From Tamlana sp038148895 (GTDB taxonomy: Bacteria > Bacteroidota > Bacteroidia > Flavobacteriales > Flavobacteriaceae), in assembly GCA_038148895.1 (NCBI GenBank), contig JBBVGQ010000005.1: a stretch of 64,000 nt of DNA; one strand, 5' to 3'. The translations under genes and the position numbers were made by a program. Below are positions 52,920 to 63,393 of the stretch, piece by piece (positions within the stretch are counted from its first letter, which is position 1; every line of letters starts with the position of its first letter). Under the pieces are notes generated by a model. That model was not told the DNA's origin, did no database searches, and worked only from the letters and a program-made list of their open reading frames with translations.

Positions 52920-53360
52920 TTAATGATTGTGCCCTGAATGGTCTTCGGCTGGCATTTCTCCCATTTGGTTCATTGCCATACTATGGTCGTATTGGCAGCA
53001 ATCTGGAAGGTTTTTGTAAGCCTCTATATCTCCGAGTAATTTTTCGGTATCGTATCCTGAGGCCGCTATAGCCTTATGAATAGCCATTGCATTTGTTTTA
53101 CTTCCATCAAAAGACACCTCTATTTTCTTTTTGTTAACATCCCAATTGGCAGTTTCAACACCCTCAACACCGTTAACCGCTTTTTCAATGGTCTTTTTGC
53201 ACATGCTGCAATTGCCCCTTACTCCAAAGGAAATGTCAGTCATTGTTATGTCTTGTGACATTTCTAAATTAGTAGTTTCTGCTTCTTTTTTTGTTTCGCT
53301 TTTACAACTTGTCATTGTTATTGCCGCTATCATGGCTAAACTCAAAATTACTTTTTTCAT
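52920..53360 (-). CDS. Heavy-metal-associated (HMA) domain lipoprotein
   Basis: 146 residues. The signal ends in a lipobox with Cys 19 (AITMTSC), so the protein should be anchored in the envelope. An HMA ferredoxin-like domain (about 44-115) has the metal-binding GNCSMCKKTIEKAV, cysteines 51 and 54. A His/Met-rich C-terminus (HSMAMNQMGEM and HSGHNH) may add metal ligands. It probably works as a periplasmic copper chaperone for the RND pump encoded with it. Last gene of the metal island. Confidence 0.87.
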   Translation of the reverse strand: MKKVILSLAMIAAITMTSCKSETKKEAETTNLEMSQDITMTDISFGVRGNCSMCKKTIEKAVNGVEGVETANWDVNKKKIEVSFDGSKTNAMAIHKAIAASGYDTEKLLGDIEAYKNLPDCCQYDHSMAMNQMGEMPAEDHSGHNH

Positions 53361-53395
53361 CTTTCAAAATTTTAATTGTTATTATCTGTTTTTCA

Positions 53396-55126
53396 TTAAT
53401 CTATCACTTGTTTTACTTCGCCACAGGTTAACATGGCACTGCCAAAATATGGGTTGATTACTTTTTCCTCTTTGCTCAACCAGTAGGCCCCTTTGTTATT
53501 ATCTGCCATAGGACAATACTCTACAAAAACTTTTTCATTAACGCCGAATGATTGAACTGCCTGGATTAGTTTTGAGGATAGTTCTTTAAAATAGCCTCTT
53601 TGCTCTTTTATGCTTGATGACTTTGAAATTGACATTGCGGAAGATTTTATTTCTTTTTCCAAGTCCATCCAATGGTTATGGGCATCGCCATTTAGTAAGT
53701 TCATGTCAATATTCGGCAAATTTTCCAAAAGACTTTTTGATGCGTTTATAGCATTTTTCAGTTCTTCTTTTACCAATGCATTTTTTAAATCGATATAACT
53801 GTTATAGACATTTTTCAACTGGTTTTGAAAGGCTTTTGGCACATCAATCCTTTCATTTTCAACCTTTGTCTTTTCACTCTCTATCCCCAAATGCCCTTCG
53901 TGGCCAGTCATGGTTTTACCTCCTTCTTTGTTCATCATGGATTTTTTACCTTGCAGTTGTGCTGCAGCATCTACTGTAAATGTTCCGTTTGCAACAATTT
54001 CATCACCAGCTTTAAGCCCTTGCAGCACCTCATAAGTATCCGCGATACGACTTCCCAAATCCACTTCCCTCATTTCAAAAATGGGTTGTTCCGTGTTCGG
54101 TTTTACATACACTACAGAACGTTCACCAGTCCAAAGCACTGCCGATGACGGAATGGTAATCACTTCATTTGCCGTATTTTTAATATTTTCAATTTCAGCC
54201 GATACAAACATGCCTGGTTTAAAAATATCATCTTTATTATTTAAAACCACCCGTAAAGCCAAGGTCCGTGTTTTGGCATTTAAAATAGGATCGATAAAAT
54301 CTACTTTTCCATTGAATGTTTTATTGGGGTAGGCTTTTGTAGTTATTGAAACTTCTTGTCCTTTTTTGAAATTGTCAATCTGATTTTCATAAACATCAAA
54401 ATTTGCCCAAACCGTATTAAGGTTTGCAATTTTTAGTAGAGGCTGTCCTTGTTTAATATAATCGCCATGCTCAACCAGTTTTTCAGTAACTGTTCCTGAG
54501 ACCGTAGCATAAACCGGAAGATTTTCACTAACCTTTCCTGATGTTTCAATATTATTAATTTGACTATCGGAAAGTTTCCAAATCTTTAACTTGTTACGAA
54601 CCGCCTGGTACAATGCTGGCTGAGATTCCTGTAGTGAAGCTGCCGTAATGAGTTCTTGCTGCGCGGCGTACAATTCGGGTGAATAAATAGTGGCCAACAA
54701 CTGCCCTTGACGAATGAATTCACCAGTAAAATTAACATTCAAGCGTTCTATTCGGCCAGAAAAATAACTTACTTGTACCGTATTAGCTTCTTCATTTTCA
54801 ACAATTTTACCAGATAATTTCGTACTATTTTCTTCTGCAATTCCCTTACCAACTATAGTGGTTTGGATATTGGCCAAAGCCATAGCATTTTTAGTAAGTT
54901 TAAATTGGTCGGCGGTTAAACCATCTGCGCCAACTTCAGCTGGTATTAAATCCATACCGCAAATTGGACAATCGCCCGGTTCAGGTTGCATAATTTGGGG
55001 ATGCATGGAACATGTCCACATTTGAGTTGTATTTGAAGCTTCTTCATTTGAAGAACTCCCAAAAAGCAACCAGCCAAGCAACAAGCCAACTACCAATATT
55101 CCAGAATAAATAATATATTTTTTCAT
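53396..55126 (-). CDS. cusB: CusB-type RND periplasmic adaptor with N-terminal metal-binding domain
   Basis: 576 residues. A membrane anchor (about 5-22) precedes a short heavy-metal-binding domain (WTCSMHPQI then GDCPICGMDL, residues 37-60; C39, H42, C53, C56). The membrane-fusion protein with hairpin and barrel-sandwich regions covers about 95-390. A C-terminal DUF3347-like helical domain (about 425-576) ends with YCPMADNNKGAYWLS. The adaptor bridges CusA and the TolC-like channel and can deliver Cu(I)/Ag(I) to the pump. Two nt after the PepSY gene. Confidence 0.9.
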   Translation of the reverse strand: MKKYIIYSGILVVGLLLGWLLFGSSSNEEASNTTQMWTCSMHPQIMQPEPGDCPICGMDLIPAEVGADGLTADQFKLTKNAMALANIQTTIVGKGIAEENSTKLSGKIVENEEANTVQVSYFSGRIERLNVNFTGEFIRQGQLLATIYSPELYAAQQELITAASLQESQPALYQAVRNKLKIWKLSDSQINNIETSGKVSENLPVYATVSGTVTEKLVEHGDYIKQGQPLLKIANLNTVWANFDVYENQIDNFKKGQEVSITTKAYPNKTFNGKVDFIDPILNAKTRTLALRVVLNNKDDIFKPGMFVSAEIENIKNTANEVITIPSSAVLWTGERSVVYVKPNTEQPIFEMREVDLGSRIADTYEVLQGLKAGDEIVANGTFTVDAAAQLQGKKSMMNKEGGKTMTGHEGHLGIESEKTKVENERIDVPKAFQNQLKNVYNSYIDLKNALVKEELKNAINASKSLLENLPNIDMNLLNGDAHNHWMDLEKEIKSSAMSISKSSSIKEQRGYFKELSSKLIQAVQSFGVNEKVFVEYCPMADNNKGAYWLSKEEKVINPYFGSAMLTCGEVKQVID

Positions 55127-55128
55127 TT

Positions 55129-55839
55129 CTATTTATTTTTTCTTCTTAATAATTTTCTAACGGAAAGTGATGATGTAAACCACAATAAAAAACCACTTAA
55201 CACGGTCATTAATCCTATTAATGAAAATATCCTCAATATTGTTGTATTGAAGTTATCCCTGCCCTCATAGTCCATCGTGTGGGTCATCCATAAAAAATCA
55301 AACCAACGCCAACCACGATGCCTTATCGTTTGAAATCTTCCGTCCTCAAGAGACACATATGCCTTTAAAGCATCATTACCTTTATAGGAAATAACATAAG
55401 CTGGCAATAACCTTTCTCGGTATTCGTGATGTTTTCCAACTTTTTCTATTCTTTCCACAGATTTCACTTTCATGTCTTTCCTGATATAGTTTTTTGCTAT
55501 TTGAAGGGCTTCTGTTTCAGTAATGCCGCTTTTTGGATTTCCATTTATGGCATTAAACAGTTCTTCTTTATTTATCCAATAATATGGCGTATCACCAATA
55601 TCCCGCAACTCAATGCTTTTTAAACCTTGTGGAACAGCCAATTGATTGGGACTGATTAAATTTTTGAATACTTTAGGCTTATAATCTGGATTTATAAAAT
55701 GGTCTCCATGTATGTCATCAATGTTTGTCCAACTAAAGTATAAACCACTTGTGGTCCAAAACAAAAATTGAATACCCAGAAACAAACCCAAATAACGGTG
55801 TGTTTTTCTAATTTTTAATGCTGTGTGTCTGTTTACCAT
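55129..55839 (-). CDS. PepSY-domain membrane protein
   Basis: 236 residues with an N-terminal membrane segment (KTHRYLGLFLGIQFLFWTTS near 12-31) and a C-terminal one (about 205-225). A PepSY-like periplasmic domain between them covers about 105-175 (ALQIAKNYIRKDMKVKSVER). The layout matches PepSY-associated transmembrane proteins, some of which are reductases or regulators in metal uptake and efflux. Its presence between copA and cusB suggests a role in copper handling, which is inference. Confidence 0.8.
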   Translation of the reverse strand: MVNRHTALKIRKTHRYLGLFLGIQFLFWTTSGLYFSWTNIDDIHGDHFINPDYKPKVFKNLISPNQLAVPQGLKSIELRDIGDTPYYWINKEELFNAINGNPKSGITETEALQIAKNYIRKDMKVKSVERIEKVGKHHEYRERLLPAYVISYKGNDALKAYVSLEDGRFQTIRHRGWRWFDFLWMTHTMDYEGRDNFNTTILRIFSLIGLMTVLSGFLLWFTSSLSVRKLLRRKNK

Positions 55840-55842
55840 TTT

Positions 55843-58344
55843 TTAGATATTTACCCTTCTTAATCGCAATGCGTTTGCTATTACGGAAACCGAACTAAAA
55901 CTCATGGCCAAAGCAGCTATCATGGGTGACAGTAAAATTCCAAAGAATGGAAATAATACACCTGCTGCAATTGGCACCCCTATGGTGTTATAAACGAGTG
56001 CAAAAAATAGATTTTGCTTAATGTTTTTCATTACTGCATTACTCAAGTTTTTGGCTTTAACAATACCGTGTAAATCTCCTTTTACCAGAGTTATCATGGC
56101 GCTTTCAATGGCTACATCGGTTCCAGTTCCCATGGCTATACCTACATCGCTCTTTGCCAATGCAGGCGCATCATTAATACCATCACCTGCCATGGCCACT
56201 ACTTTTCCGTTGGCTTGAAGCTTTTCAACTTCTTTCAATTTGTTTTCTGGTAGCATACTTGCTTTGAAATCTGCCAAATTTACTTCTGATGCAACAGCCT
56301 GTGCCGTTTCTTGATTATCACCTGTTAACATAATGACGTCAATTCCTTTGCTTTGCAATTCTTTTATGGCTTTGGCACTGGTTTCCTTTATTTTATCACC
56401 AATAACGACATAACCCACAACGGAATCGCCCACCGATAAATAGGATACTGTTTTTCCTTTTTTCTGAAACTGTTTGGCTTCATCAAGCATTTCTTCAGTT
56501 AATTCTGCGCTTGCATATTCCATCATTTTAGGATTGCCCAACCCAACTTTATTGTTATTGATTTGGGCTTCAACACCTTTTCCTGTTACTGCACTAAAAT
56601 TGGTGGATTTTAGAATTTCGGCATTATGCTCTTTTCCATATTTAACGGTTGCTTCGGCCAATGGGTGTTCGCTATTGGTGTTTAGCGAAACGATATAATT
56701 CAGCACATCATTTTCACTGAAACTTTTACTAAAAGAGCCTATTTTTTCAACCGTTGGCTTACCTTCAGTTATGGTTCCTGTTTTGTCAACAATAACCGTA
56801 TTCACCTTGTTCATCTTTTCCAATGCTTCGGCATTTTTAATGAGAACACCATTTTGGGCACCTCTACCAACTCCCACCATGACGGACATAGGTGTTGCCA
56901 ATCCCAATGCACAGGGACATGCAATAATTAATACTGCAATGGCATTTACTAGAGCAAAAACATAAGCGGGCTCTGGCCCCCAAATGGCCCAAACAACAAA
57001 GGTTATTAAAGAAATAATGACCACGGTAGGCACAAAATACGCTGAAACTCTATCGGCTAAATTCTGGATAGGTGCACGACTCCTGCTGGCATCATTCACC
57101 ATATGGATAATTTGAGAAAGCAAGGTATCGCTCCCTACTTTTTCGGCTTTCATTAAAAAAGATTGATTGCCGTTGATGGTGCCACTGTTTACTTTATCTC
57201 CTTCTTCTTTATTTACTGGAATAGGCTCACCGGTAATCATTGATTCGTCGATACTTGTATTCCCCTCGGTTATAATACCGTCAACAGGAATTTTGTCTCC
57301 AGGTTTGACTTTTAAAATATCGTTCAACTCTATGTCATCGATATTTACTTCCACTTCTTCTCCATCTACTATTTTAATGGCTTTATTTGGAGCCAACTTC
57401 AGTAATTCCTTAACTGCCGAATTGGTTTTGCTATGGGCACGAGCTTCCAAAAGTTGACCCAAAAGCACCAAAGTTAAAATTACGGTGGCCGCTTCAAAAT
57501 ACACATGAACAGCACCCGATTCGGTTTTAAACTGTTCTGGAAACACATCGGGAAATAACATCCCCACCACACTGAACAACCATGCCACCCCTGAGCCAAT
57601 ACCAATAAGCGTAAACATATTGAGATTCCATGTTTTTATACTTTTATAAGCACGCTCAAAGAACATCCAAGTAGCATAAAATACTACGGGGATAGACAAC
57701 GCAAATTGCACCCAATTCCAATATTTTTGCTGCATGACCTCGTACAAAGGATTGTCATTGAGCATTTCGCTCATAGCGATTAGGAAAATGGGCAAGGTAA
57801 AAGCGGTGGCTATCCAAAACTTTTTCAATAACTTTTTATAATTCTTTTCCTCTGCTGACGCCTCAGGTTGCATGGGCACTAAATCCATACCGCAAATAGG
57901 ACAAGAACCTGGTTCGTCTTTCACAATTTCTGGATGCATGGGACAGGTCCATTGTTCTGTTGAAGAATTGGATAATTTTTGCTCCTCCACCAAATCCATA
58001 CCACATACGGGGCAATCACCAGGTTTGTCATAAGTTTTATCGCCTTCGCAATGCATCGGGCAATAAAAAGTTCCTGTTCCCTTTCCTTTGGGCTGACTTT
58101 CTTTTTTTGATTCTGGATGATGGTGATGTTCTCCTTGTTTGTGGATGCTATATCTGCCTCCATCCTCTTTCAATGCTTTTTGAAATGTTTCCAAAGGAAT
58201 ATGGCTTTCCATTTCGATGGTAGCCTCTGCTTTTTCCAAGCTAACCGTAGCATTGGAAACACCATCCACTTTTGAGAGTGTCTCCTCTACGTGACTTCGA
58301 CAACCGTTACAGGTCATTCCATGTATATGATATGTGTGTTTCAT
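55843..58344 (-). CDS. copA: Copper/silver-translocating P1B-type ATPase with three N-terminal metal-binding modules
   Basis: 833 residues. An HMA domain (GMTCNGCRSH, C12 and C15) and a His-rich linker (HHHH near 73-76) come first. Two heavy-metal-binding modules follow (FYCPMHCEGD...GDCPVCGMDL near 93-117 and WTCPMHPEI...GSCPICGMDL near 132-154). The P1B core has CPC in ACPCALGLATP near 477, the phosphorylated Asp in DKTGTITEG near 516, MLTGDNQ and GDGINDAPAL. The CPC motif with this architecture indicates Cu(I)/Ag(I) export from the cytoplasm. Its position with CusABC supports this. Confidence 0.94.
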   Translation of the reverse strand: MKHTYHIHGMTCNGCRSHVEETLSKVDGVSNATVSLEKAEATIEMESHIPLETFQKALKEDGGRYSIHKQGEHHHHPESKKESQPKGKGTGTFYCPMHCEGDKTYDKPGDCPVCGMDLVEEQKLSNSSTEQWTCPMHPEIVKDEPGSCPICGMDLVPMQPEASAEEKNYKKLLKKFWIATAFTLPIFLIAMSEMLNDNPLYEVMQQKYWNWVQFALSIPVVFYATWMFFERAYKSIKTWNLNMFTLIGIGSGVAWLFSVVGMLFPDVFPEQFKTESGAVHVYFEAATVILTLVLLGQLLEARAHSKTNSAVKELLKLAPNKAIKIVDGEEVEVNIDDIELNDILKVKPGDKIPVDGIITEGNTSIDESMITGEPIPVNKEEGDKVNSGTINGNQSFLMKAEKVGSDTLLSQIIHMVNDASRSRAPIQNLADRVSAYFVPTVVIISLITFVVWAIWGPEPAYVFALVNAIAVLIIACPCALGLATPMSVMVGVGRGAQNGVLIKNAEALEKMNKVNTVIVDKTGTITEGKPTVEKIGSFSKSFSENDVLNYIVSLNTNSEHPLAEATVKYGKEHNAEILKSTNFSAVTGKGVEAQINNNKVGLGNPKMMEYASAELTEEMLDEAKQFQKKGKTVSYLSVGDSVVGYVVIGDKIKETSAKAIKELQSKGIDVIMLTGDNQETAQAVASEVNLADFKASMLPENKLKEVEKLQANGKVVAMAGDGINDAPALAKSDVGIAMGTGTDVAIESAMITLVKGDLHGIVKAKNLSNAVMKNIKQNLFFALVYNTIGVPIAAGVLFPFFGILLSPMIAALAMSFSSVSVIANALRLRRVNI

Positions 58345-58346
58345 TA

Positions 58347-59582
58347 TTATTTAATTAAGTAATTAATGATGGTGCTTTGTATGAAATAGTTTTTCACTGC
58401 CTCAATTTGGTTCATCTGAAATTTTAGCTGCAATTCCTGAATATCCAAAACATCGTTAAAATTTATAGTTCCTGTTTCATAGCTTTTAATAAGAATATCT
58501 TCAGCATCTTTGGCCTGTTTCAAGTTTTTGGTTTGCGCTGTATAACTAATTCTCGCTGAAATACGTTCATTGATGGCCTTATCAAGAAGTGTTTCCAAAG
58601 CATTTAAGCGTTCTTGCTTTTGAAACTGGATTTCTTGTTGCTGCAATTCATTCTGTTTGGAAACCGACCTATATTTTTTATTAAAAATTGGAATGCTCAC
58701 CGAAACCATGGGCATCAAAATATCTTTTCCGTTATCGGTAAAATTCATGTCTGGTCTTGGTTCCACATTGATATAATCCAAACCAAATCCAATCATGGGG
58801 TTGCCTTCTTTCTGGTTTAACAGCTCCGATTGTTGCACAGATTGGTAAAGTTTATCATATTTTAACAATTCAGGATGCACCTCTAGATTTAATGAATTCA
58901 ATTCAAAATCTTCAAGAGGGATATTCAAACTATCCACCACAGTAACCTTAACATCACTATCCCTATTTAAAAGATTATTTAAATTGGTTTGTTCAGCTAA
59001 AAACTGCTGTTGCAAAACAGCTTTTAATTGCTTCAAATCGTTTTGGCGCATTTGCAAACGCAATACATCTACTGCTGATGCTTTACCTACTTCAACCGAT
59101 GTTAACGCCATGGTTTCATAAGTCTCTAAAAGCTTGATGTTTTCACTCAACACTTGCTGTTTTGCCTGATTAGCAGACAACGTATAATAAGATTGCGATA
59201 CAGAAGCCATTAGTTTACGCTTAGCAATAACGATGTCTTCGTATTTAGCATCCGCTAAAGATGTTATATAGTTTCCTCGCGATGTAATCGAACCAAACCA
59301 AGGTATCATTTGTTTAGCCGATACTCTAAAACGTTGTGCACCTGTGCGGGTTTCGGGTTCACTTACAAAATAGCCTACACTAAATTCAGTGTTAGGTATG
59401 GCATCGATTTCATTTACTTTTTCGGAAGCGATACTATATTGCAATTCGAACTTTTGAATCTCAGGATTATTGGATAGCGCTTCATTTATAAGTACTTCCA
59501 ACTCTTGGGCATTAGAATAAGCACCCCAAACAAACAAACCAACAGTAAATATGAATTTTACATTAATTATTCTATGTTTCAT
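58347..59582 (-). CDS. cusC: TolC-family outer-membrane channel (CusC-like)
   Basis: 411 residues with a signal peptide. The TolC helical repeats are visible (ALSNNPEIQKFELQYSIASE near 34-53 and LLNRDSDVKVTVVDSLNIPL near 209-228). It forms the outer-membrane exit duct of the tripartite pump. Three nt after copA in gene order and overlapping cusA by 4 nt. Metal specificity comes from its partners. Confidence 0.88.
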   Translation of the reverse strand: MKHRIINVKFIFTVGLFVWGAYSNAQELEVLINEALSNNPEIQKFELQYSIASEKVNEIDAIPNTEFSVGYFVSEPETRTGAQRFRVSAKQMIPWFGSITSRGNYITSLADAKYEDIVIAKRKLMASVSQSYYTLSANQAKQQVLSENIKLLETYETMALTSVEVGKASAVDVLRLQMRQNDLKQLKAVLQQQFLAEQTNLNNLLNRDSDVKVTVVDSLNIPLEDFELNSLNLEVHPELLKYDKLYQSVQQSELLNQKEGNPMIGFGLDYINVEPRPDMNFTDNGKDILMPMVSVSIPIFNKKYRSVSKQNELQQQEIQFQKQERLNALETLLDKAINERISARISYTAQTKNLKQAKDAEDILIKSYETGTINFNDVLDIQELQLKFQMNQIEAVKNYFIQSTIINYLIK

Positions 59583-62500
59583 TTTGATGTTCTTTTAAGT
59601 TGAACTTCAGCTTTCCAGCTATATAAAACGGGCACTACAAACAGGGTAATTAAGGCAATAATCATCCCACCAAAACTTGGTATGGCCATAGGAATCATGA
59701 TGTCACTTCCTCGTCCTGTTGATGTTAGTACAGGCAATAATGCCAATATAGTTGTAGCTGTAGTCATTAAACAAGGTCTGATACGTTTTTCGCCTGCTTC
59801 TACTATGGAAGCCCTGATTTCTTTTTGGGTTTCAGGAGTATTTCTATGAAAAGTTTGCGTTAAATAGGTGGCCATAACCACACCGTCGTCAGTTGCAATT
59901 CCAAAGAGCGCAATAAACCCAACCCAAACCGCTACACTTAAATTGATGGTATGCATTTGGAACAAGTCCCTTAAGTTTTCACCAAAGAAACTGAAGTTCA
60001 AAAACCAAGATTGACCGTATAACCAAATCATTAAAAATCCACCGGCAAAAGCCACTGCAATACCTGAAAAAACCATTAACGATGTACCCACCGAACGGAA
60101 TTGGAAATACAGAATTAAAAAGATAATGGCCAAAGCCAAGGGCACCACCACTGATAAAGTTTTTTCAGCACGTAATTGATTTTCGTAGCTTCCGGTAAAC
60201 CGATAACTGATGCCTTTGGGAACAATTAACTCCCCTGAATCTATTTTGGCTTGAATCATGGCTTGAGCATTTTCAACTACATTAACTTCCGCATAACCAT
60301 CCATTTTATCGAACAACACATAACCTACTAAAAAGGTATCTTCACTTTTTATGACTTGTGGACCTTGTTGGTAGCGAATGGTAGCCAATTCACTTAAAGG
60401 CACGGGGCTGCCTTTTTCAACAGGCACGTAAATTTGTTCCAAATCGTTTGGGTTTGCTCTCAGTTCTCTTGGATAGCGAACTCGCACGCCGTATCGCTCA
60501 CGGCCCTCAACTGTTTGGGTTAAGGACATACCACCAACGGCGACTTTTAAAACATTCTGTACTTCTTCAATACTTACTCCATATCGTGCAATTTTTTCTC
60601 TATCAATATCTATAAGTAAATACGGCTTCCCAACAATTCGGTCTGCAAAAACCGCCTCATCTTTAACGCCATCAGCTTCTTTTAAAATATTTTCCAATTG
60701 CATTCCAAAAGCTTCAATTTGTTTTAAATCCTGCCCTTTAATCTTGATACCCATCGGTGCGCGCATGCCTGTTTGCAACATTACCAATCGGGTTTCGATA
60801 GGTTGTAATTTTGGTGCGGAAGTAACACCTGGTAATTTGGTGACTTTTACAATTTTGTTCCAAATATCGTCAGGCGATTGTATTTCTGGTCGCCAATTGC
60901 GATAGAATTCACCATTTTTATCTTCAATTAATTGAGACCTTTTAACTGGGGTCAAGGTGACATTTTCAGAATTATTTGGATTAGCGACAAAACGACCATC
61001 TTTCAATTCAAATAAACCCCCATCATTGACTTTGTAGAGTTGTCGTTCCCCATGTTCATTCAACATATATTCCGGCTTATATTGAATAATGTTCTCATAC
61101 ATGGATAAAGGTGCAGGGTCTAAAGCCGATTCTGTTCGACCTGATTTTCCAACAACGGTTTCAATTTCTGGAATACTCGCTACGGCCATATCCAATTGCT
61201 GTAAAACACGCTTATTTTCTTCTACTCCTGAATGCGGCATGGAGGTTGGCATCAATAGAAAAGAACCTTCATTTAATGATGGCATGAATTCTTTGCCTGT
61301 ATTTTTCATTATGAAAAAACCTGCGATAACTATTGCTGTTGGAATAGACAGAAATAGCAATTTATTATCCAGACACCATCTTAAAATATGCGTATAGTAT
61401 TTAATGAACAATGAGAAAACACCTAATAGACCAAAACAGATAATGGCAACAAAAATGAGATTTAAAAAGATGCTCTCATTTACGCCTAATGGTCGCCAAT
61501 ATGCTGCCAACAAGAATACTATTGCTGAAGCTGAAATGATGATATTGGCAAGGTTTGTTTGTTTGCCCGAAATCTTATCCTGAAGATTCAAGAGTGCAGT
61601 AACACCAAAAGCGATTAGGATTAACCCCAGCCAATAACCAAAAACAATAACTGACAGACCTAACACAATTAAAACCCCATTTAAGACATATTTAAAATTC
61701 TTTTGTATACTTTTTTTTCGGAATAAAAATGCAGCAAAAGGTGGAATTAAAAATAAAGCTACAATTATTGAAGCTGTTAGGGCAAAAGTTTTTGTAAAGG
61801 CTAACGGACGGAACAATTTTCCTTCAGCACCAATCATGGTAAACACAGGAATAAAACTGATTATAGTAGTCATAACTGCAGTTACGATGGCTCCTGATAC
61901 TTCAGCTGTAGCATTATACACAACTGTGTTTGATTGAAGCTTGTTTTCGTTTTCATCTAAATGCCTAATAATGTTTTCTGAAAGTATCACACCAACATCC
62001 ACCATGGTACCAATAGCAATGGCAATGCCTGATAAAGCCACTATATTGGCATCCACGCCAAAAAGTTTCATTGCTATGAAGACCATCAAAACTGCCACTG
62101 GCAATAATCCAGAAATCAATACCGAAGCACGAAGATTAAATACCATAATAATGATAACCAAAATGGTAATCAAAATCTCTAATGTAAGCGCTTCATTAAG
62201 CGTTCCTAACGTTTCTTGAATGAGTTCGGTCCTATCATAAAAAGGAACAATGGTTACTTGGGATGTCCTACCATCTGTTAACACTTTTGAAGGCAAACCA
62301 GCACTTAGCTCGTTGATTTTTGCTTTTACATTATTGATGACTTCCAATGGGTTTGCACCATAGCGTGCCACCACCACACCACCAACAACTTCGGCTCCTT
62401 CTTTATCTAAAATACCACGTCTAGTTGCCGGACCCAAAGATACCTTGGCAACATCTTTAATTTTGATAGCAGTAAAATCTTCCGAAGTAACTACGCCATT

Positions 62501-63286
62501 TTCGATATCTGAAATAGATTTTATATAACCCAAACCACGTACTAAATATTCAGCTTGGTTAATTTCTATAGTTTGCGCTCCAATATCCTTGTTGTTCTCT
62601 TTAACAGCTTTTACAATTTGTTTTAAACCAACCTTGTATTGGCGCATTAATTCAGGATTTACATCAATTTGATATTCCTGAACATATCCTCCAATAGAGG
62701 CAACTTCAGACACCCCGCTAGCAGATGATAATGCGTATTTTACGTAGTAATCTTGAATGCTTCGCAGTTCATGTAAATCCCAACCACCGGTTACGTTACC
62801 ATTTTCATCACGTCCTTCCAAAGTATACCAAAATATTTGGCCTAAAGCGGTTGCGTCTGGACCTAAAGCAGGATTTACACCTTCAGGTAATAGACCACTT
62901 GGCAACGAATTGAGTTTTTCTAGAATTCGACTTCTGCTCCAATAAAACTCTATATCTTCCTCAAAAATGATATAGATACTTGAAAAACCAAACATGGAAG
63001 AACTACGAATGGTCTTAACCCCAGGAATACCTAGTAAAGAGGTTGTTAGCGGATAAGTAATTTGGTCTTCAATATCCTGCGGTGAGCGACCTTCCCATTT
63101 AGTAAATACAATTTGTTGGTTTTCACCGATATCAGGGATAGCATCTACAGCAACTGGATTGGTTGGTAAAAATCCTGTATCCCAATTAAACGGAGCATTA
63201 ACGGTTCCCCACCCTACAAAAAGGACAAGTAATAGAACTGCGACGAGTTTATTTTCTATTAAAAATTTGATGCTTTTATTTAGCAT
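59579..63286 (-). CDS. cusA: Heavy-metal RND pump CusA/CzcA, Cu/Ag-type
   Basis: 1235 residues, longer than E. coli CusA (1047). The fourth membrane helix carries AIAIGTMVDVGVILSENIIRH near 420-440. The AIG form without the DFG aspartate is typical of the monovalent-metal (Cu/Ag) branch rather than the Co/Zn/Cd branch. Two extra stretches explain the length: a hydrophobic insert near 535-625 and a hydrophilic one near 760-805. The export route is periplasm-to-outside in complex with CusB and CusC. First gene after its own promoter at 63331-63362. Confidence 0.92.
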   Translation of the reverse strand: MLNKSIKFLIENKLVAVLLLVLFVGWGTVNAPFNWDTGFLPTNPVAVDAIPDIGENQQIVFTKWEGRSPQDIEDQITYPLTTSLLGIPGVKTIRSSSMFGFSSIYIIFEEDIEFYWSRSRILEKLNSLPSGLLPEGVNPALGPDATALGQIFWYTLEGRDENGNVTGGWDLHELRSIQDYYVKYALSSASGVSEVASIGGYVQEYQIDVNPELMRQYKVGLKQIVKAVKENNKDIGAQTIEINQAEYLVRGLGYIKSISDIENGVVTSEDFTAIKIKDVAKVSLGPATRRGILDKEGAEVVGGVVVARYGANPLEVINNVKAKINELSAGLPSKVLTDGRTSQVTIVPFYDRTELIQETLGTLNEALTLEILITILVIIIMVFNLRASVLISGLLPVAVLMVFIAMKLFGVDANIVALSGIAIAIGTMVDVGVILSENIIRHLDENENKLQSNTVVYNATAEVSGAIVTAVMTTIISFIPVFTMIGAEGKLFRPLAFTKTFALTASIIVALFLIPPFAAFLFRKKSIQKNFKYVLNGVLIVLGLSVIVFGYWLGLILIAFGVTALLNLQDKISGKQTNLANIIISASAIVFLLAAYWRPLGVNESIFLNLIFVAIICFGLLGVFSLFIKYYTHILRWCLDNKLLFLSIPTAIVIAGFFIMKNTGKEFMPSLNEGSFLLMPTSMPHSGVEENKRVLQQLDMAVASIPEIETVVGKSGRTESALDPAPLSMYENIIQYKPEYMLNEHGERQLYKVNDGGLFELKDGRFVANPNNSENVTLTPVKRSQLIEDKNGEFYRNWRPEIQSPDDIWNKIVKVTKLPGVTSAPKLQPIETRLVMLQTGMRAPMGIKIKGQDLKQIEAFGMQLENILKEADGVKDEAVFADRIVGKPYLLIDIDREKIARYGVSIEEVQNVLKVAVGGMSLTQTVEGRERYGVRVRYPRELRANPNDLEQIYVPVEKGSPVPLSELATIRYQQGPQVIKSEDTFLVGYVLFDKMDGYAEVNVVENAQAMIQAKIDSGELIVPKGISYRFTGSYENQLRAEKTLSVVVPLALAIIFLILYFQFRSVGTSLMVFSGIAVAFAGGFLMIWLYGQSWFLNFSFFGENLRDLFQMHTINLSVAVWVGFIALFGIATDDGVVMATYLTQTFHRNTPETQKEIRASIVEAGEKRIRPCLMTTATTILALLPVLTSTGRGSDIMIPMAIPSFGGMIIALITLFVVPVLYSWKAEVQLKRTSK

Positions 63287-63330
63287 ATCTTTGATTGTTA
63301 AACTATTAGACGTAGGTGTTTGGGTAACAC

Positions 63331-63362
63331 CAAATACAATGAATTATCCTTATGAACACAAA
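63331..63362 (-). promoter_or_regulatory. Promoter of the cusA operon with nearby inverted repeat
   Basis: On the minus strand TTTG (complement of 63359-63362), a 20-nt spacer and TGTATTTG (complement of 63331-63338), one mismatch from TAnnTTTG, give a leader of about 40 nt. TTATCCT (63344-63350) and AGGATAA (63368-63374) form a dyad that overlaps the -33 side and could be an operator. Confidence 0.55.
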
Positions 63363-63393
63363 TTCACAGGATAAAAAGTCTAAAGTTTAAAAA

